64,000 nt of DNA from Glutamicibacter sp. B1 (lineage in GTDB: Bacteria > Actinomycetota > Actinomycetes > Actinomycetales > Micrococcaceae). Shown here piece by piece: positions 8,995 through 17,841 of the stretch. The DNA is taken from the NCBI RefSeq assembly GCF_039602135.1, contig NZ_CP125942.1, positions 3,224,001 to 3,288,000 of the forward strand, given 5' to 3'. The translations under genes were made by a program, and so were the position numbers. The notes beneath the pieces were generated by a model. The model did not search any database, had not been told where the DNA came from, and worked only from the letters and a program-made list of their open reading frames with translations. The number at the start of each line of letters is the position of its first letter. The first letter of the stretch is position 1.

Positions 8995-9032
8995 CGAAGC
9001 GGGCACCCCGGCATGCAGGGGTGCCCGCTTCG
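8995..9032 (+). terminator. Hairpin after DUF4383 gene
   Basis: Perfect 15-bp stem, CGAAGCGGGCACCCC (8995-9009) and its complement (9018-9032), 8-nt loop, 17 bp after the stop codon. Confidence 0.88.
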
Positions 9033-9335
9033 TCAATGCAGTTCATGGCAAAGCCCTCAGCGCCTTCGCTACACGCAACGGTTCGAAAAGCCGAGACCGC
9101 CAGACACCGGGAATCCCAGGAATCCAGGCGAATTCGCTGTCGCAGGATTTCCAGCTGGGGCAGCGGAACTCACCCGCTGTTTGCGGGAGGATTTCGATAC
9201 TCAGCTCTTCCTCGACGGCGGTTCCGTGCCCTTGGATCACCAAGGACTTGGATGCCGGGCTCTGGTCCCAGCACAGCCAAGCCGCCGTTCGGAAAGCTGG
9301 CTCGGACGGCGGCTGGACCGGCTGGCCGCCAATTG
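9033..9335. other. Gap with a doubtful minus-strand frame
   Basis: About 300 bp between the DUF4383 terminator and the PfpI gene. A minus-strand frame of 66 codons (TTG 9243 to TGA 9043) reads AVEEELSIEILPQTAGEF, CPSWKSCDSEFAWIPGIPG and could be a small protein, but it has no clear ribosome site and no domain I know. I do not call a gene. Confidence 0.4.
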
Positions 9336-9890
9336 CTAGGAGCTGAGCTCCTCGGCAATGGCACTGCTGAACGCGTCGAGGTCGTCCGGATTACGCGAGG
9401 TAATGAGCACGTAGCCGTTCGCCGGGCAGCGGAAAACCTGTTCGTCCTTCCAGGTGCCGCCGGCATTGACCACATCGGTCTTGATCGAGGTGTACGAGGT
9501 CAAGGTCTTGTCCTTGGCCAATCCGGTTTCCACCAGCAGCCATGGCCCATGGCAGATGGAAGCGATCGGCCGGCCCGAACCGGCAAAGGACTTGGCAATG
9601 CGCTGGGCGTCGGCGTCCAAGCGGAGGTTGTCGGCATTCAGCGTTCCGCCGGGGATCAGCAGCAGGTCGAAATCCTGCTCGTCCACTGCCGCCAGTGCTT
9701 CGCTGGCTTCGAAGACCTCCCCCAGATCCCAATCGCCAACCAGCGACTCGACCTGGCCGGCCTCCGGGGCCGCGATCACCACCTCAGCACCGGCTTGGCG
9801 CAAGTGCTCCACTGGCTTCTTCAGCTCATCCTGCTCGACTCCGCGGTTGGAAACTGCCGCAAGGACTTTCTTGCCTGCTAGATCTGGCAT
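9336..9890 (-). CDS. DJ-1/PfpI family protein (YhbO-like)
   Basis: A 184-residue member of the DJ-1/PfpI superfamily. ATG 9890 is chosen over ATG 9896 because the AAAGGAG site lies 7 nt before it and only 1 nt before the other. Features are the Rossmann-like start KKVLAAVSNRGVEQDELKKP, the FDLLLIPGGTLNAD loop, and the nucleophile elbow PIASICHGPWLLVETG with Cys113 and the adjacent His, then LTSYTSIKTDVVNAGGTW and the C-terminal RNPDDLDAF. Relatives include PfpI protease, the stress protein YhbO and glyoxalase III/deglycase-like enzymes; the Cys-His pair and an upstream Glu support hydrolase or glyoxalase chemistry. Probably a cytoplasmic stress protein. A single-gene unit. Confidence 0.92.
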   Translation of the reverse strand: MPDLAGKKVLAAVSNRGVEQDELKKPVEHLRQAGAEVVIAAPEAGQVESLVGDWDLGEVFEASEALAAVDEQDFDLLLIPGGTLNADNLRLDADAQRIAKSFAGSGRPIASICHGPWLLVETGLAKDKTLTSYTSIKTDVVNAGGTWKDEQVFRCPANGYVLITSRNPDDLDAFSSAIAEELSS

Positions 9891-10019
9891 ATTCATGCTC
9901 CTTTCATCGACCACTGCCCACTGTGCTTTGAGCAACCAACGAAGGCAAGCCGCACTCAGGAAGCATCCAGCTGCCGGCCGCGAATGGGGGACGTTGCCTG
10001 CTGCAAGGCTTGGTTGCAT

Positions 10020-10060
10020 GCAGCAGGCCTTGCCACCGTGGAGTCGGCAAGGCCTGCTGC
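10020..10060 (-). terminator. Hairpin after the truncated tctA gene
   Basis: Perfect 15-bp stem, GCAGCAGGCCTTGCC (10020-10034) and its complement (10046-10060), 11-nt loop. It lies 17 bp beyond the TGA of the tctA remnant and is presumably its original terminator. Confidence 0.85.
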
Positions 10061-10076
10061 GCTGGGCATAGGATGC

Positions 10077-10310
10077 TCAGGCGTTGGCCGGCTGGCCCTG
10101 CTCTTCGGCCAGTGCCTTGGCTTTCTTCTTCTCGCGCATGTGCTTGATGCCGGTGAATGCAGGGGCCAGCGCGAGGACGGTGTAGAGGATGACCGTGATG
10201 GAGCTGTCCACCAGGATTCCAATATCGCCTTCCGACACCGTCAGTGCACGGCGCAACTCGGTTTCCGCCAGCGGCCCGAGGATCACCGCGATCAGTACCG
10301 GTACCCGCGG
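10077..10310 (-). pseudogene. 3' fragment of tctA-type tricarboxylate transporter
   Basis: The last roughly 76 codons of a tripartite tricarboxylate transporter large membrane subunit (TctA) are present: PVLIAVILGPLAETELRRAL, then TVSEGDIGILVDSSITVILY and a final membrane segment ending FTGIKHMREKKKAKALAEEQ. TctA proteins have about 500 residues and 11-12 membrane segments, so more than 80 percent is missing. The frame continues past 10310 into unrelated sequence. No tctB or tctC lies nearby. The fragment is GC-rich like the block to its left, and the break falls at the palindrome at 10310-10325. Without the N-terminal segments it cannot transport. Confidence 0.88.
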
Positions 10311-10325
10311 AGCGCAAATGCGCTC
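10310..10325. repeat. 16-bp palindrome at the tctA/iclR junction
   Basis: GAGCGCA-AA-TGCGCTC is a perfect inverted repeat with 7-bp arms, exactly where tctA coding sequence (left, minus strand) gives way to iclR coding sequence (right, plus strand). It marks a deletion or insertion scar. Confidence 0.75.
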
Positions 10326-10707
10326 ATGCGTAGGACAACGCTTGCCACTAAGCCGTACGGGCATCGGCAAGGCCTTGTTACTAGACACTCCTGAACGCTG
10401 GGAAGCGACCTTTGATTCTGAGTCACCGGTGGAACAGGCCACACATCAAACTAAAGAGGCTTTCTTGAGCCGTATGAAAACCTACGCCAGTGAAGGAATC
10501 GCTCTGGACTTAGAAGACAATGAACCCGGGATCCGTTGCGTAGCTGCGCCTATCCGTGATGGTAGCGGTCAGATCATTGCCGCCATCATCATGTCAGCTA
10601 CTAACCCCTATATGCTTGATGAACGGATGAAAGCGCTCAAATCAGTCATGGGCTCTACCGCTGCCCAGATATCCCGAAAGTTAGGTTACTCGGGCAAGAC
10701 ATTCTAG
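10318..10707 (+). pseudogene. 3' fragment of an IclR-family regulator
   Basis: The frame encodes only the C-terminal effector-binding half of an IclR regulator: CVGQRLPLSRTGIGKALLLD, a middle helix region, then GIALDLEDNEPGIRCVAAPI, RDGSGQIIAAIIMSATNP and a closing helix ending in SRKLGYSG. A normal IclR has about 250 residues with an N-terminal winged helix, absent here. The first ATG (10318) lies inside the junction palindrome, so an expressed product would lack DNA binding. It is less GC-rich than the tctA remnant. IclR genes are often divergent from tct operons, which fits deletion of the middle of a divergent pair. It converges on kdpE, 14 bp away. Confidence 0.88.
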
Positions 10708-10721
10708 AGATTTCTACCTGA

Positions 10722-11405
10722 CTACGGCGTAAAACGATAACCCATACCAAGCTCGGTCAAAAAGTATCGTGGGTTAGAAGGTTCTGGTTCTAACTTGGTG
10801 CGTAGCTGCGACATGTACACCCGCAGGTAATTCGCTTCCGCCCCATATTCTGGACCCCATACCGTGGTCAGTAATTCGCTACCGCCAATCAACCGATGAG
10901 GATTGCTGGCCAGTACTTCTAACACGCGCCATTCCAGCTTGGTCAGCCGCACCGCCTCACCATTAACGCTCACCGAGTGACTGGCAAGGTCAATGCGCAA
11001 CCGCCCATCAGAGGTTTCCACAACTGCATGGCGTGGGTCTGGCAGTGCGCGGCGTAGTGCAGCGCGTAACCGGGCCAGTAATTCATCCATGGCAAATGGT
11101 TTGGTGACAAAGTCATCGGCGCCACGGTCCAATGCATCCACTTTGCTATGTGAATCATGGCGGGCAGAGACAACAATTATCGGCATCGTTGACCACCCAC
11201 GAATCCCGTCAATCACTTCCCCACCTTCAAGGTCGGGTAATCCCAAATCGAGTAAAACCACATCAGGATGTTCATCGGCCGCCAACTGCAGACATTGCAC
11301 TCCGGTGGCAGCGTGGAGCGTGCGGTAACCGCGTGCCCTCAGATTGACCAGCAGGGCGCGGGCTATCTGAACGTCATCTTCAACGATTAGTACCGTAGCG
11401 CTCAT
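10722..11405 (-). CDS. kdpE: KdpE-like response regulator
   Basis: A 227-residue OmpR/PhoB-family regulator. The receiver domain has VLIVEDDVQIARALLVNLRA (acid pocket Glu-Asp-Asp), phospho-acceptor Asp in VVLLDLGLPDLEGG, the conserved Ser in IIVVSARHDSHSKVDALD and Lys in DDFVTKPFAMDELLARLRA. The C-terminal winged helix has LTKLEWRVLEVLASNPHRLI and the wing ending AEANYLRVYMSQLRTKLEP, close to KdpE. It should be phosphorylated by the adjacent histidine kinase, with which it overlaps by ATGA (kinase stop at 11402), so the two are translationally coupled. The likely target is the divergent KimA-type permease gene, whose upstream region has an 11-bp tandem repeat of the kind PhoB-family proteins bind. 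No kdpFABC is in the window. Confidence 0.92.
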   Translation of the reverse strand: MSATVLIVEDDVQIARALLVNLRARGYRTLHAATGVQCLQLAADEHPDVVLLDLGLPDLEGGEVIDGIRGWSTMPIIVVSARHDSHSKVDALDRGADDFVTKPFAMDELLARLRAALRRALPDPRHAVVETSDGRLRIDLASHSVSVNGEAVRLTKLEWRVLEVLASNPHRLIGGSELLTTVWGPEYGAEANYLRVYMSQLRTKLEPEPSNPRYFLTELGMGYRFTP

Positions 11406-13270
11406 AGTTCTTCCTTGAATATCGGCAGGGTAAAGACCATAGTGGCCCCACCGCCGGGAGTATCTTCCACATTCACGTGACCGTCCATGCCCTGGGCCAG
11501 GCCACGAGCTACGGCTAATCCCAGGCCCAACCCGCTGTTATTGTTCCGGTCTCCGTTCCGTTGGAAGGGACGGAAGATCCTGTCTTTTTCTGTTTGTGGA
11601 ACCCCGGTACCGTGGTCAATGACAAGGATCTTTACCTCGGAGTCGGTGGAATCTGCCTGTAATTGCACCGTACCGTTCCCGCCATGACGCACCGCATTTT
11701 CCATGAGGTTGGCTAGCACTCTCACTGCCAACCCGTAGTCTGTACGTACCCGCGGGCAGTCCTCTGGAAGCTGGATTTGCAGGCGGTCCGGATTCACCTG
11801 CCCAGCCGCATCACGCATTGCCGAAGCCACCAAGTCTTCAACCTGGATAGGACTACGGTGCACCACCAATTCACCGGCCTGAATTCGACTCATATTTAGC
11901 AAATCCTCGATTCGTTCACTGAGTTGGTCCGTTGAATCCTCAATGGTGGCCAGTAGCGTTGCGGTGTCTTCTTCGCTGAGCACCACATCTTGCATGCGAA
12001 GGCTAGAAACTGAAGCTTTGATCCCAGATAATGGGGTGCGTAGGTCATGGGATACCGCAGCAAGCAAGGCCGTACGCATCGCATTTCCAGCGGATAACTC
12101 TTGGGCTTTCAGACGTGCTTCAGCAAGTTCCCGCTGTTGCAGCACCGCAGCGATTCGCCCAGCAAAAGCCTCAAAGATCCCCTGATCTGAAGCCTCTCGC
12201 GGAGTCCCTTCAATGAGCAGTACATGCTCAGGATCCACCGTGATTACATAGTCGCTGGTCTCATGGCCGGTAGGCGGTTCTCCCGCTGAAGCCACCTTAG
12301 AGCCGGTGCTTTGGTGAACCAGCGCAGCCCCGCGTAATGCGTAGGAACGGCAGAGCCACTCCAGGAGGGCTGGAACGCTCAAGCCCTCACGGATCACACC
12401 GCCGGATAGCTCAAAGAGAGTGTCCGCTTGGTGTCTAGCTTGCCCGGCTTCGGTGGTGCGCCTGACTTCCACGTCTACAACTCGAGCCACACCAGCCGCA
12501 ACCAATAAGAAGAGCACTAGTGCCACCACATTGAGCGGCTCATGAATATGCCATTGCCCGGTGGGTGGGGTGAAATACCAGTTCAGAATTCCGGTGCCCA
12601 GCAGGGCAGCAGTCACTGCAGGCCACCAACCGCCCAAAAGTGCCACAAAGACCACTAGGGTCAGCTGACCTAAGAAGTTCAGGGTGAGCAGTTCGCCTTC
12701 ATCGCTTCCTTGCAAGAAGCCAATGCCTATTAGTGGCGGTCCGACGAGGGCCAGGATCCATCCGAATATCCACCGAGGCCCACGGGGATGGTGCACTGGC
12801 TGAGAGTTTTGGGGTGTGAGGCGGGCAGTCTTCTTCGCTTCTTGATGACCTGTAATGATCAGGATTTGTGGATCTGTTGGCGCAGTGGCCCGCTGCAATA
12901 GTTGCAGGGATATCTGCTGAACTAGTCGACGGTTGCTCATTCCTGCGAGCGCCCCGGAAACCACGAGGTGCGTGGCCTGTGTGCTTCGAGCAAATCCAAG
13001 CAGTGCCTGACTGATGTCTTGGCCGAGGACCATATGCCAAGTGGCGCCAGAACTTTCTACGAGTTCACGCAAGTGTGCCAGCTCAGTATCTTTTTCGCTT
13101 CTTGTTGTCTCTGTTCCGCGTTCAAGGACATGAACTGCCATCACTTCTGCATTAGGTAACTGTGAGGCTTGCACTAATGCCTGGCGAAACAATGCTTCAG
13201 ACCCCGCATGCCCCGAGAGCGCCACAACAATGAGGGGGTGAGTTGACGGCGGAGTAGTCGACACATCCAT
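11402..13270 (-). CDS. kdpD: KdpD-like sensor kinase lacking the N-terminal KdpD domain
   Basis: At 622 residues this is much shorter than KdpD (about 850-900). Residues 12-140 resemble the universal-stress-protein part (LIVVALSGHAGSEALFRQAL, THLVVSGAL), and nothing corresponds to the usual Walker-containing N-terminal KdpD domain. A DUF4118-type four-helix membrane block occupies about 167-265, a GAF-like region about 280-390, then HisKA with AAVSHDLRTPLSGIKASVSS (His near 405), the N box LANLMENAVRHGG, and G boxes DHGTGVPQ and GLGLGLAVARGLA. ATG 13270 follows AAGGAG. It should phosphorylate the coupled KdpE-like regulator. Loss of the N-terminal domain suggests a different input signal. Symbol given by similarity of the kinase and membrane regions. 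Confidence 0.88.
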   Translation of the reverse strand: MDVSTTPPSTHPLIVVALSGHAGSEALFRQALVQASQLPNAEVMAVHVLERGTETTRSEKDTELAHLRELVESSGATWHMVLGQDISQALLGFARSTQATHLVVSGALAGMSNRRLVQQISLQLLQRATAPTDPQILIITGHQEAKKTARLTPQNSQPVHHPRGPRWIFGWILALVGPPLIGIGFLQGSDEGELLTLNFLGQLTLVVFVALLGGWWPAVTAALLGTGILNWYFTPPTGQWHIHEPLNVVALVLFLLVAAGVARVVDVEVRRTTEAGQARHQADTLFELSGGVIREGLSVPALLEWLCRSYALRGAALVHQSTGSKVASAGEPPTGHETSDYVITVDPEHVLLIEGTPREASDQGIFEAFAGRIAAVLQQRELAEARLKAQELSAGNAMRTALLAAVSHDLRTPLSGIKASVSSLRMQDVVLSEEDTATLLATIEDSTDQLSERIEDLLNMSRIQAGELVVHRSPIQVEDLVASAMRDAAGQVNPDRLQIQLPEDCPRVRTDYGLAVRVLANLMENAVRHGGNGTVQLQADSTDSEVKILVIDHGTGVPQTEKDRIFRPFQRNGDRNNNSGLGLGLAVARGLAQGMDGHVNVEDTPGGGATMVFTLPIFKEEL

Positions 13271-13493
13271 AGCACTCCTTGGTGTTCGAGTTCCTTGGCC
13301 GGTATGAAGTGATCGTACCGGAATAGAGCGGGGTTCTCCGCGAGACGAGTCAAGGCCACCAAGAAATCCGATGACGCGATATCGGGTTAGTTGCTCGGCA
13401 AAGACCTACATGGACGTCATGACTACGTGAGCATCACCAACACGTGACTCCCTTGCCTTTCTATTGCACCCCAAACGGATTGAGCGTAGACCA

Positions 13494-13515
13494 CCTCTTA
13501 ACGCCCTCTTAATGC
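13494..13515. promoter_or_regulatory. 11-bp tandem repeat, candidate KdpE-binding site
   Basis: CCTCTTAACGC and CCTCTTAATGC lie head to tail (13494-13504, 13505-13515), differing at one base. OmpR/PhoB-family regulators typically bind two direct 11-bp repeats. The site is between kdpD and the divergent permease, about 220 bp from the first and 335 bp before the permease start. The gap 13271-13850 holds no gene that I accept. Confidence 0.6.
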
Positions 13516-13787
13516 GTTGATCAAAAATCTTGATATGCGCTTTATGCCACGGTTTTCATGTGCTGCAAGACACAGTATTTTTTGCATAAATTTTTGCGTT
13601 TCTCCAAGCCTGAACGCTCCCTCATTCAAGAGAAGTGAAGCTCACCTCTAACCAACGAATATCATTTAAAAACTCACGTCAAATCATATATTCAAAGAAA
13701 GCAGAGCAGAATCTATCGTTGCTCCTCGCCCCTAGAAAGTCCCGTGAAGAATGGGCGGAAGTCCCACTATTTCCGGACTCTGTCAGC

Positions 13788-13806
13788 GAGCAAAAAATTT
13801 TTGCTC
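13788..13806 (+). promoter_or_regulatory. 19-bp A/T-cored palindrome in the permease leader
   Basis: GAGCAAAAA-A-TTTTTGCTC is a perfect palindrome with 9-bp arms, 44 bp before the chosen GTG start of the permease. It could be an operator or, as RNA, a hairpin in a long leader; its A/T core is unusual for this region. Confidence 0.5.
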
Positions 13807-13850
13807 TTCAGTGGTTCTTTATCTCGTATTCAGGCGTACTGTTCATCTTC

Positions 13851-15812
13851 GTGAACAAAACAATTGAGTCGCCCCAAAGGTCGAAACAGGCACCACAAGC
13901 CACTGTGCCCTCACGGTTGCGGCGCTGGCTGACCGACAGTTCTGTCGGCCAGGAAGACCCCAACAACTCCGGCAAGCATGGTGCCAAATGGTGGCAGGTC
14001 ATGTGCCTGTCGGGTTTGGACTACTTTTCCACGCTTGGCTACCAGCCGGCCATTGCCGCGCTGGCCGCAGGTGCACTAGCTCCTTTTGCCACCTTGATCC
14101 TTGTTGCCGTCACCCTGTTCGCAGCCCTGCCCGTGTATCGCAGAGTTGCTAGCGAATCACCACATGGCCAAGGCTCCATCGCCATGCTGGAAAGACTGAT
14201 GCCTCATTGGAAGGGCAAAGTCTTTGTCCTAGTGCTCCTGGGCTTCGCAGCAACCGACTTCATGATCACCGCGACGCTCTCCGCAGCGGATGCTTCGGCT
14301 CACCTGATTGAAAACCCCTTCACACCCAGCTGGTTCACCGGCAAGGAAGTACCCATCACCCTGGTGTTGCTGATCCTGCTCGGCGCACTCTTCCTCCGTG
14401 GCTTCACCGAAGTCATCTGGATTGCCGTCACCTTGGTCTTCTCCTTCCTGGCCTTGAACCTCGTGATCATCGCCGTATCAGCAGCCAACATCATCGGGCA
14501 CCCAATCTCAGTCACCAATTGGATAGATTCCCTGTTCACTGCACACGGGGATCCCATGATGATGCTTCTGGTTTGCCTGATCGTCTTCCCCAAACTGGCC
14601 CTGGGCCTATCTGGTTTTGAGACCGGTGTCGCCGTGATGCCACAGATCTCCAAAGCTCCCGGCGATACCGAAGCTAATCCTGCCGGACGCATCAAGGGCG
14701 CAAAGAAGTTACTGACCACAGCTGCCCTGATCATGAGTGGCTTCCTAGTGCTGTCCTCCATCGTGACCACGGTGCTGATCCCTGCCGCAGAATTCCAACC
14801 CGGCGGCTCTGCCAACGGCCGAGCCCTGTCCTGGCTGGCTCATCACTTGATGGGAGACGGATTTGGCACCGTCTACGACGTATCAACCATTTTGATTTTG
14901 TGGTTTGCCGGCGCCTCGGCGCTCGCCGGACTACTCAACCTCATCCCCCGCTACCTGCCACGTTTTGGTATGGCTCCGGCGTGGGCCAGCGCCGTGCGCC
15001 CACTGGTATTGGTGGTCTTGTTAGTAGCCATCGGCATCACCGTTCACTTCAAGGCCAGCGTTGACGCACAGGGTGCCGCCTATGCCACCGGTGTCTTGGT
15101 GTTGATGAGTTCCGCGGCCATCGCTGTCACCATTTCGGCACGACGCCGAGGTGAAAAAGGTAAGGCACTGCTTTTCGGGGCAACCAGTCTGGTTTTCATA
15201 TATACGACGGTGGTCAACTGTGTTGAGCGCCCAGATGGTCTAAAGATTGCTGCGTTCTTCATTGCAGCGGTGCTTGTCGTGTCATTGCTCTCCCGCTTCC
15301 GTCGTTCCACCGAACTTCGAGCCACCTCGGTGATGTTTGATGACTGCGCGGTAGAAATCATCCGCAAGGCAAGCAGTGCTGGGTTGCTACGACTCATTGC
15401 CCATGAGCCGGTCAAGGTTTCTAAGCGTCGCTATCTGCATAAGCATCAGCATGCCATCTTGGCCAGCCACATCCCCCAGCGGGCCCCGGTGGTGTTTTTG
15501 GAAATCAAGGTCAGCGATTATTCGGACTTCGCTCAAGATATTGAGGTACGCGGTATTACCCGTCATGGCCAGTGGATCCTTGAAGCAACAGCACCGTCAG
15601 TGTCCACCTCCATTGCGGCCATTGCCATGGCTATCCGAGATAACTACGAGGTAATGCCACACATCTACTTCCGTTGGACCGAAGGCAACCCGCTGCTCAA
15701 CCTCGCCAAGTTCATCTTCCTTGGACAGGGTGAGATTGCACCGCTGACCCGTGAAGTCCTACGTGAAGCAGAGCCGAATCTGCAACGGCGCCCATGGGTC
15801 CACGTGGGTTAG
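13851..15812 (+). CDS. KimA-type APC permease, probable potassium importer
   Basis: A large APC-superfamily permease of about 653 residues from GTG 13851; an upstream extension to 13635 is open but low in GC and unlike protein, so the start is uncertain (GTG 13904 is another option). The signature [20 protein letters not shown] is typical of KimA/YdaO-type transporters, followed by [35 protein letters not shown] and 12 membrane segments to about residue 480. A cytoplasmic tail of about 150 residues (from [20 protein letters not shown]) matches the C-terminal domain of this family. KimA of Bacillus imports potassium with protons. Many relatives are annotated simply as amino-acid permeases; placement opposite kdpDE favours potassium. 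A strong terminator follows. Confidence 0.85.
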   Translation: MNKTIESPQRSKQAPQATVPSRLRRWLTDSSVGQEDPNNSGKHGAKWWQVMCLSGLDYFSTLGYQPAIAALAAGALAPFATLILVAVTLFAALPVYRRVASESPHGQGSIAMLERLMPHWKGKVFVLVLLGFAATDFMITATLSAADASAHLIENPFTPSWFTGKEVPITLVLLILLGALFLRGFTEVIWIAVTLVFSFLALNLVIIAVSAANIIGHPISVTNWIDSLFTAHGDPMMMLLVCLIVFPKLALGLSGFETGVAVMPQISKAPGDTEANPAGRIKGAKKLLTTAALIMSGFLVLSSIVTTVLIPAAEFQPGGSANGRALSWLAHHLMGDGFGTVYDVSTILILWFAGASALAGLLNLIPRYLPRFGMAPAWASAVRPLVLVVLLVAIGITVHFKASVDAQGAAYATGVLVLMSSAAIAVTISARRRGEKGKALLFGATSLVFIYTTVVNCVERPDGLKIAAFFIAAVLVVSLLSRFRRSTELRATSVMFDDCAVEIIRKASSAGLLRLIAHEPVKVSKRRYLHKHQHAILASHIPQRAPVVFLEIKVSDYSDFAQDIEVRGITRHGQWILEATAPSVSTSIAAIAMAIRDNYEVMPHIYFRWTEGNPLLNLAKFIFLGQGEIAPLTREVLREAEPNLQRRPWVHVG

Positions 15813-15835
15813 ATCTTGTTTCATCCGGATACTCC

Positions 15836-15877
15836 AAACAGCCGATGCCAACTTTCGTAAGTGGGCATCGGCTGTTT
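15836..15877 (+). terminator. Terminator after the KimA-type permease
   Basis: Perfect 14-bp stem, AAACAGCCGATGCC (15836-15849) and its complement (15864-15877), ending in TTTGTG, 23 bp after the stop codon. Confidence 0.9.
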
Positions 15878-16280
15878 GTGTCTCTTCATGTGCTTACGAA
15901 CAAGCTCATTCGACTTTGTCGCTTACATTTCACCACGGGTCTAAGCAACCCCGAGCTGGCTTATTTCAACTCTGGATTATGCGTAAGTGCAAGATATCTG
16001 AAAGCACTCGATCCGGATGACGATCGCTTCTCCAGTCCGACCGACAAGGGCCACCCAAATCTGAGATCATTAGTTCGACGTCTGGGTACACGACTAAGCG
16101 CCCCGTCCGTCGTCGTAGTATCCACTGATCACCGCTAAGCGTAAGTGTGCACCCGTGAGCGAGACACTGTTTAAACTCTGACAACAGTCGTCGCTTGAGT
16201 TGAAACTTGTTCAGTTCAGCGGTAGTCGTTGAAACTCGAATGCCCCCTGGGCAAGCTCCACACATATTGGACTAGTCCCC
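15878..16280. other. Gap without a recognisable gene
   Basis: About 400 bp of ordinary composition. A minus-strand frame of 99 codons (16265 to 15966) and short plus-strand frames are open but show no domain, ribosome site or similarity known to me. It may be worn-out coding sequence or spacer. Confidence 0.45.
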
Positions 16281-17030
16281 CTACGGCATTACATCGCCGC
16301 TGTTGGGCCCCAGCGTCTGGCCAACATATATGTCGCCGCCAGGAGACGAAGCAAGCAACAAAGCGGTAGGAGCAATTTCCGCCGGAGTACCAAATCGGCC
16401 CAGTGGTAATTCCTTCTGTTTCGCCTTTTTCCATTCCTCAGTGACCCCGTTGAGCAAAGGCGTTTCAATAGGTCCAGGAGCGATGGCATTTACCAGTATG
16501 TTCTCACCGGCAAGCTCCAAGGCCATCGCCTTGGTCATACCAATGACCCCAGCCTTGGCCGCCACATAATGCACTAATCCAGTACCACCCTTGATTCCCA
16601 ACTGTGAGGCGATATTGATGATGCGGCCGCCTCCACGTTGTTTCATGTGATCAACAGCCCAGCGCCCTGCCAGAAATACACCTTTTAGGTCGATATCGAT
16701 GGTCCGGTCAAAATCGTGCTCGGTCATGTCAACGAATGGCTTCTCATCAAGGATTCCGGCAGCCGTCACCAAAATATCAATGCCACCTAGCTCATCAACA
16801 ATAGAGTCAAACGCGATGCGCATCGACTCCGAGCTAGTCACATCAACCGCTCTGAATATCGCAACAGTTCCCGTAGCTTGGAGCCGACCAACCACACCAT
16901 CCCCCGCCGCAGCATCGCGATCTAGGATGGCAATCTTGGCACCATGCTGTGCGAAGAGTCGGGCAATCTCGGCTCCAATTCCACTGCCGCCGCCGGTGAT
17001 GACTGCGACCTTATTGTCTAGCGTCTTCAT
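16281..17030 (-). CDS. SDR-family dehydrogenase (fifth gene of LacI operon)
   Basis: A classical short-chain dehydrogenase of 249 residues. The nucleotide-binding motif is VITGGGSGIGAEIARLFAQH (TGxxxGxG) with ILDRD after the second strand, where the acidic Asp favours NAD(H). Then come LVTAAGILDE (the NAG position reads AAG), the active-site Ser in INIASQLG, the catalytic Tyr/Lys in LVHYVAAKAGVIGM, and the C-terminal LGRFGTPAEIAPTALLLASS. The substrate is presumably an alcohol or polyol intermediate. It is the last gene of a minus-strand operon that begins at 21134, 25 bp after the preceding SDR. It probably acts in succession with, or as an isoform of, that SDR. No terminator was evident after it. 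Confidence 0.92.
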   Translation of the reverse strand: MKTLDNKVAVITGGGSGIGAEIARLFAQHGAKIAILDRDAAAGDGVVGRLQATGTVAIFRAVDVTSSESMRIAFDSIVDELGGIDILVTAAGILDEKPFVDMTEHDFDRTIDIDLKGVFLAGRWAVDHMKQRGGGRIINIASQLGIKGGTGLVHYVAAKAGVIGMTKAMALELAGENILVNAIAPGPIETPLLNGVTEEWKKAKQKELPLGRFGTPAEIAPTALLLASSPGGDIYVGQTLGPNSGDVMP

Positions 17031-17055
17031 TCTTGACCTCGTTTCTTTGACCGGC

Positions 17056-17841
17056 TCAGCTTGGCCAGCGAACAGTTAGCCCGCCATCAACAATTAATTG
17101 TTGTCCAGTCATATACGCTGAATCATCGCTAGTGAGGAAGCGAATGGTTCGGGCTGCCTCATCAACAGTTCCGGCTCTTCCCCACGGAATGATGTTGCCG
17201 GCCGCGTCCAGTCCCGCGTCGCCAAGCGAATTCTTTGCGTCCATGGATTGTGGGCTACGGATGAGACCCGGGATTACTGAATTGACTCGAATCTTCCGTG
17301 GAGCAAGCTCGACTGCTAGCGAGCGACAAAGTCCGAGAACTCCGGATTTTGCTGCGGCGTAATGAGCATGTTCTTCCCATCCATAAACCCCACCAGCGAT
17401 GGATGATGTTGCAACCACCGCACCGCCATCAGTCATCTTGGAAGAAGCAGCTCTGAACACGCGCATTACCCCAGTAAGATCCACATCTAGCATGTCTGAC
17501 CAAGCTTTATCTTCCATCTGTCCCAGTGGATCCCGTCGGAGAATGCCAGCAGCCGCTACTGCAATATCAAGGCGTCCAAAGTGCTTGATAGCGGCGTCGG
17601 CGAGTCCATTGCAATCTTCTGTACTTCGCACATCGGCGGCAACAGCAATGCACTCGCCACCTATATTCGCTACTGCCTTTACCGTTTCCTGAGCATCATG
17701 CGGATCTTGTGGAAAATAGTTGACCACGCTGCGTGCACCGGCTCTGGCATAAGCAATTGCTAAGGCCTGTCCAATCCCGCTTGCTCCTCCGGAAATTAGC
17801 GCAACTTTACCTTCTAGGCCGTCGTCACGTTGTACCGTCAT
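17056..17841 (-). CDS. SDR-family dehydrogenase (fourth gene of LacI operon)
   Basis: A 261-residue classical SDR: cofactor motif ALISGGASGIGQALAIAYAR, strand-2 end SVVNYFP (no acidic residue, so NADP(H) is possible), AAAGILRRDP at the NAG position, Ser in VATSSIAGGVYGW, Tyr/Lys in HYAAAKSGVLGLCR, and the tail IPWGRAGTVDEAARTIRFL ending TGQQLIVDGGLT. Its ATG overlaps the stop of the MFS gene (TAATG), so translation is coupled and the enzyme most likely acts on what that transporter imports or on a product of it. The pair of SDRs with different cofactor pockets could oxidise and reduce neighbouring carbons, an epimerisation-like scheme, but that is speculation. Confidence 0.92.
   Translation of the reverse strand: MTVQRDDGLEGKVALISGGASGIGQALAIAYARAGARSVVNYFPQDPHDAQETVKAVANIGGECIAVAADVRSTEDCNGLADAAIKHFGRLDIAVAAAGILRRDPLGQMEDKAWSDMLDVDLTGVMRVFRAASSKMTDGGAVVATSSIAGGVYGWEEHAHYAAAKSGVLGLCRSLAVELAPRKIRVNSVIPGLIRSPQSMDAKNSLGDAGLDAAGNIIPWGRAGTVDEAARTIRFLTSDDSAYMTGQQLIVDGGLTVRWPS

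Noticed and set aside
10311..10442. Reading the tctA remnant as a 121-residue gene starting at 10442
   Set aside because: Its first 44 residues are antisense to the IclR fragment and unlike any TctA sequence; only the part from about 10310 down is homologous.
13635..13850. N-terminal extension of the KimA-type permease to 13635
   Set aside because: The extra 72 codons are AT-rich, include a perfect palindrome and give residues unlike the family; more likely an untranslated leader.
13550..13850. Possible c-di-AMP riboswitch before the permease
   Set aside because: I could not find the conserved core expected of that riboswitch, only a simple palindrome.
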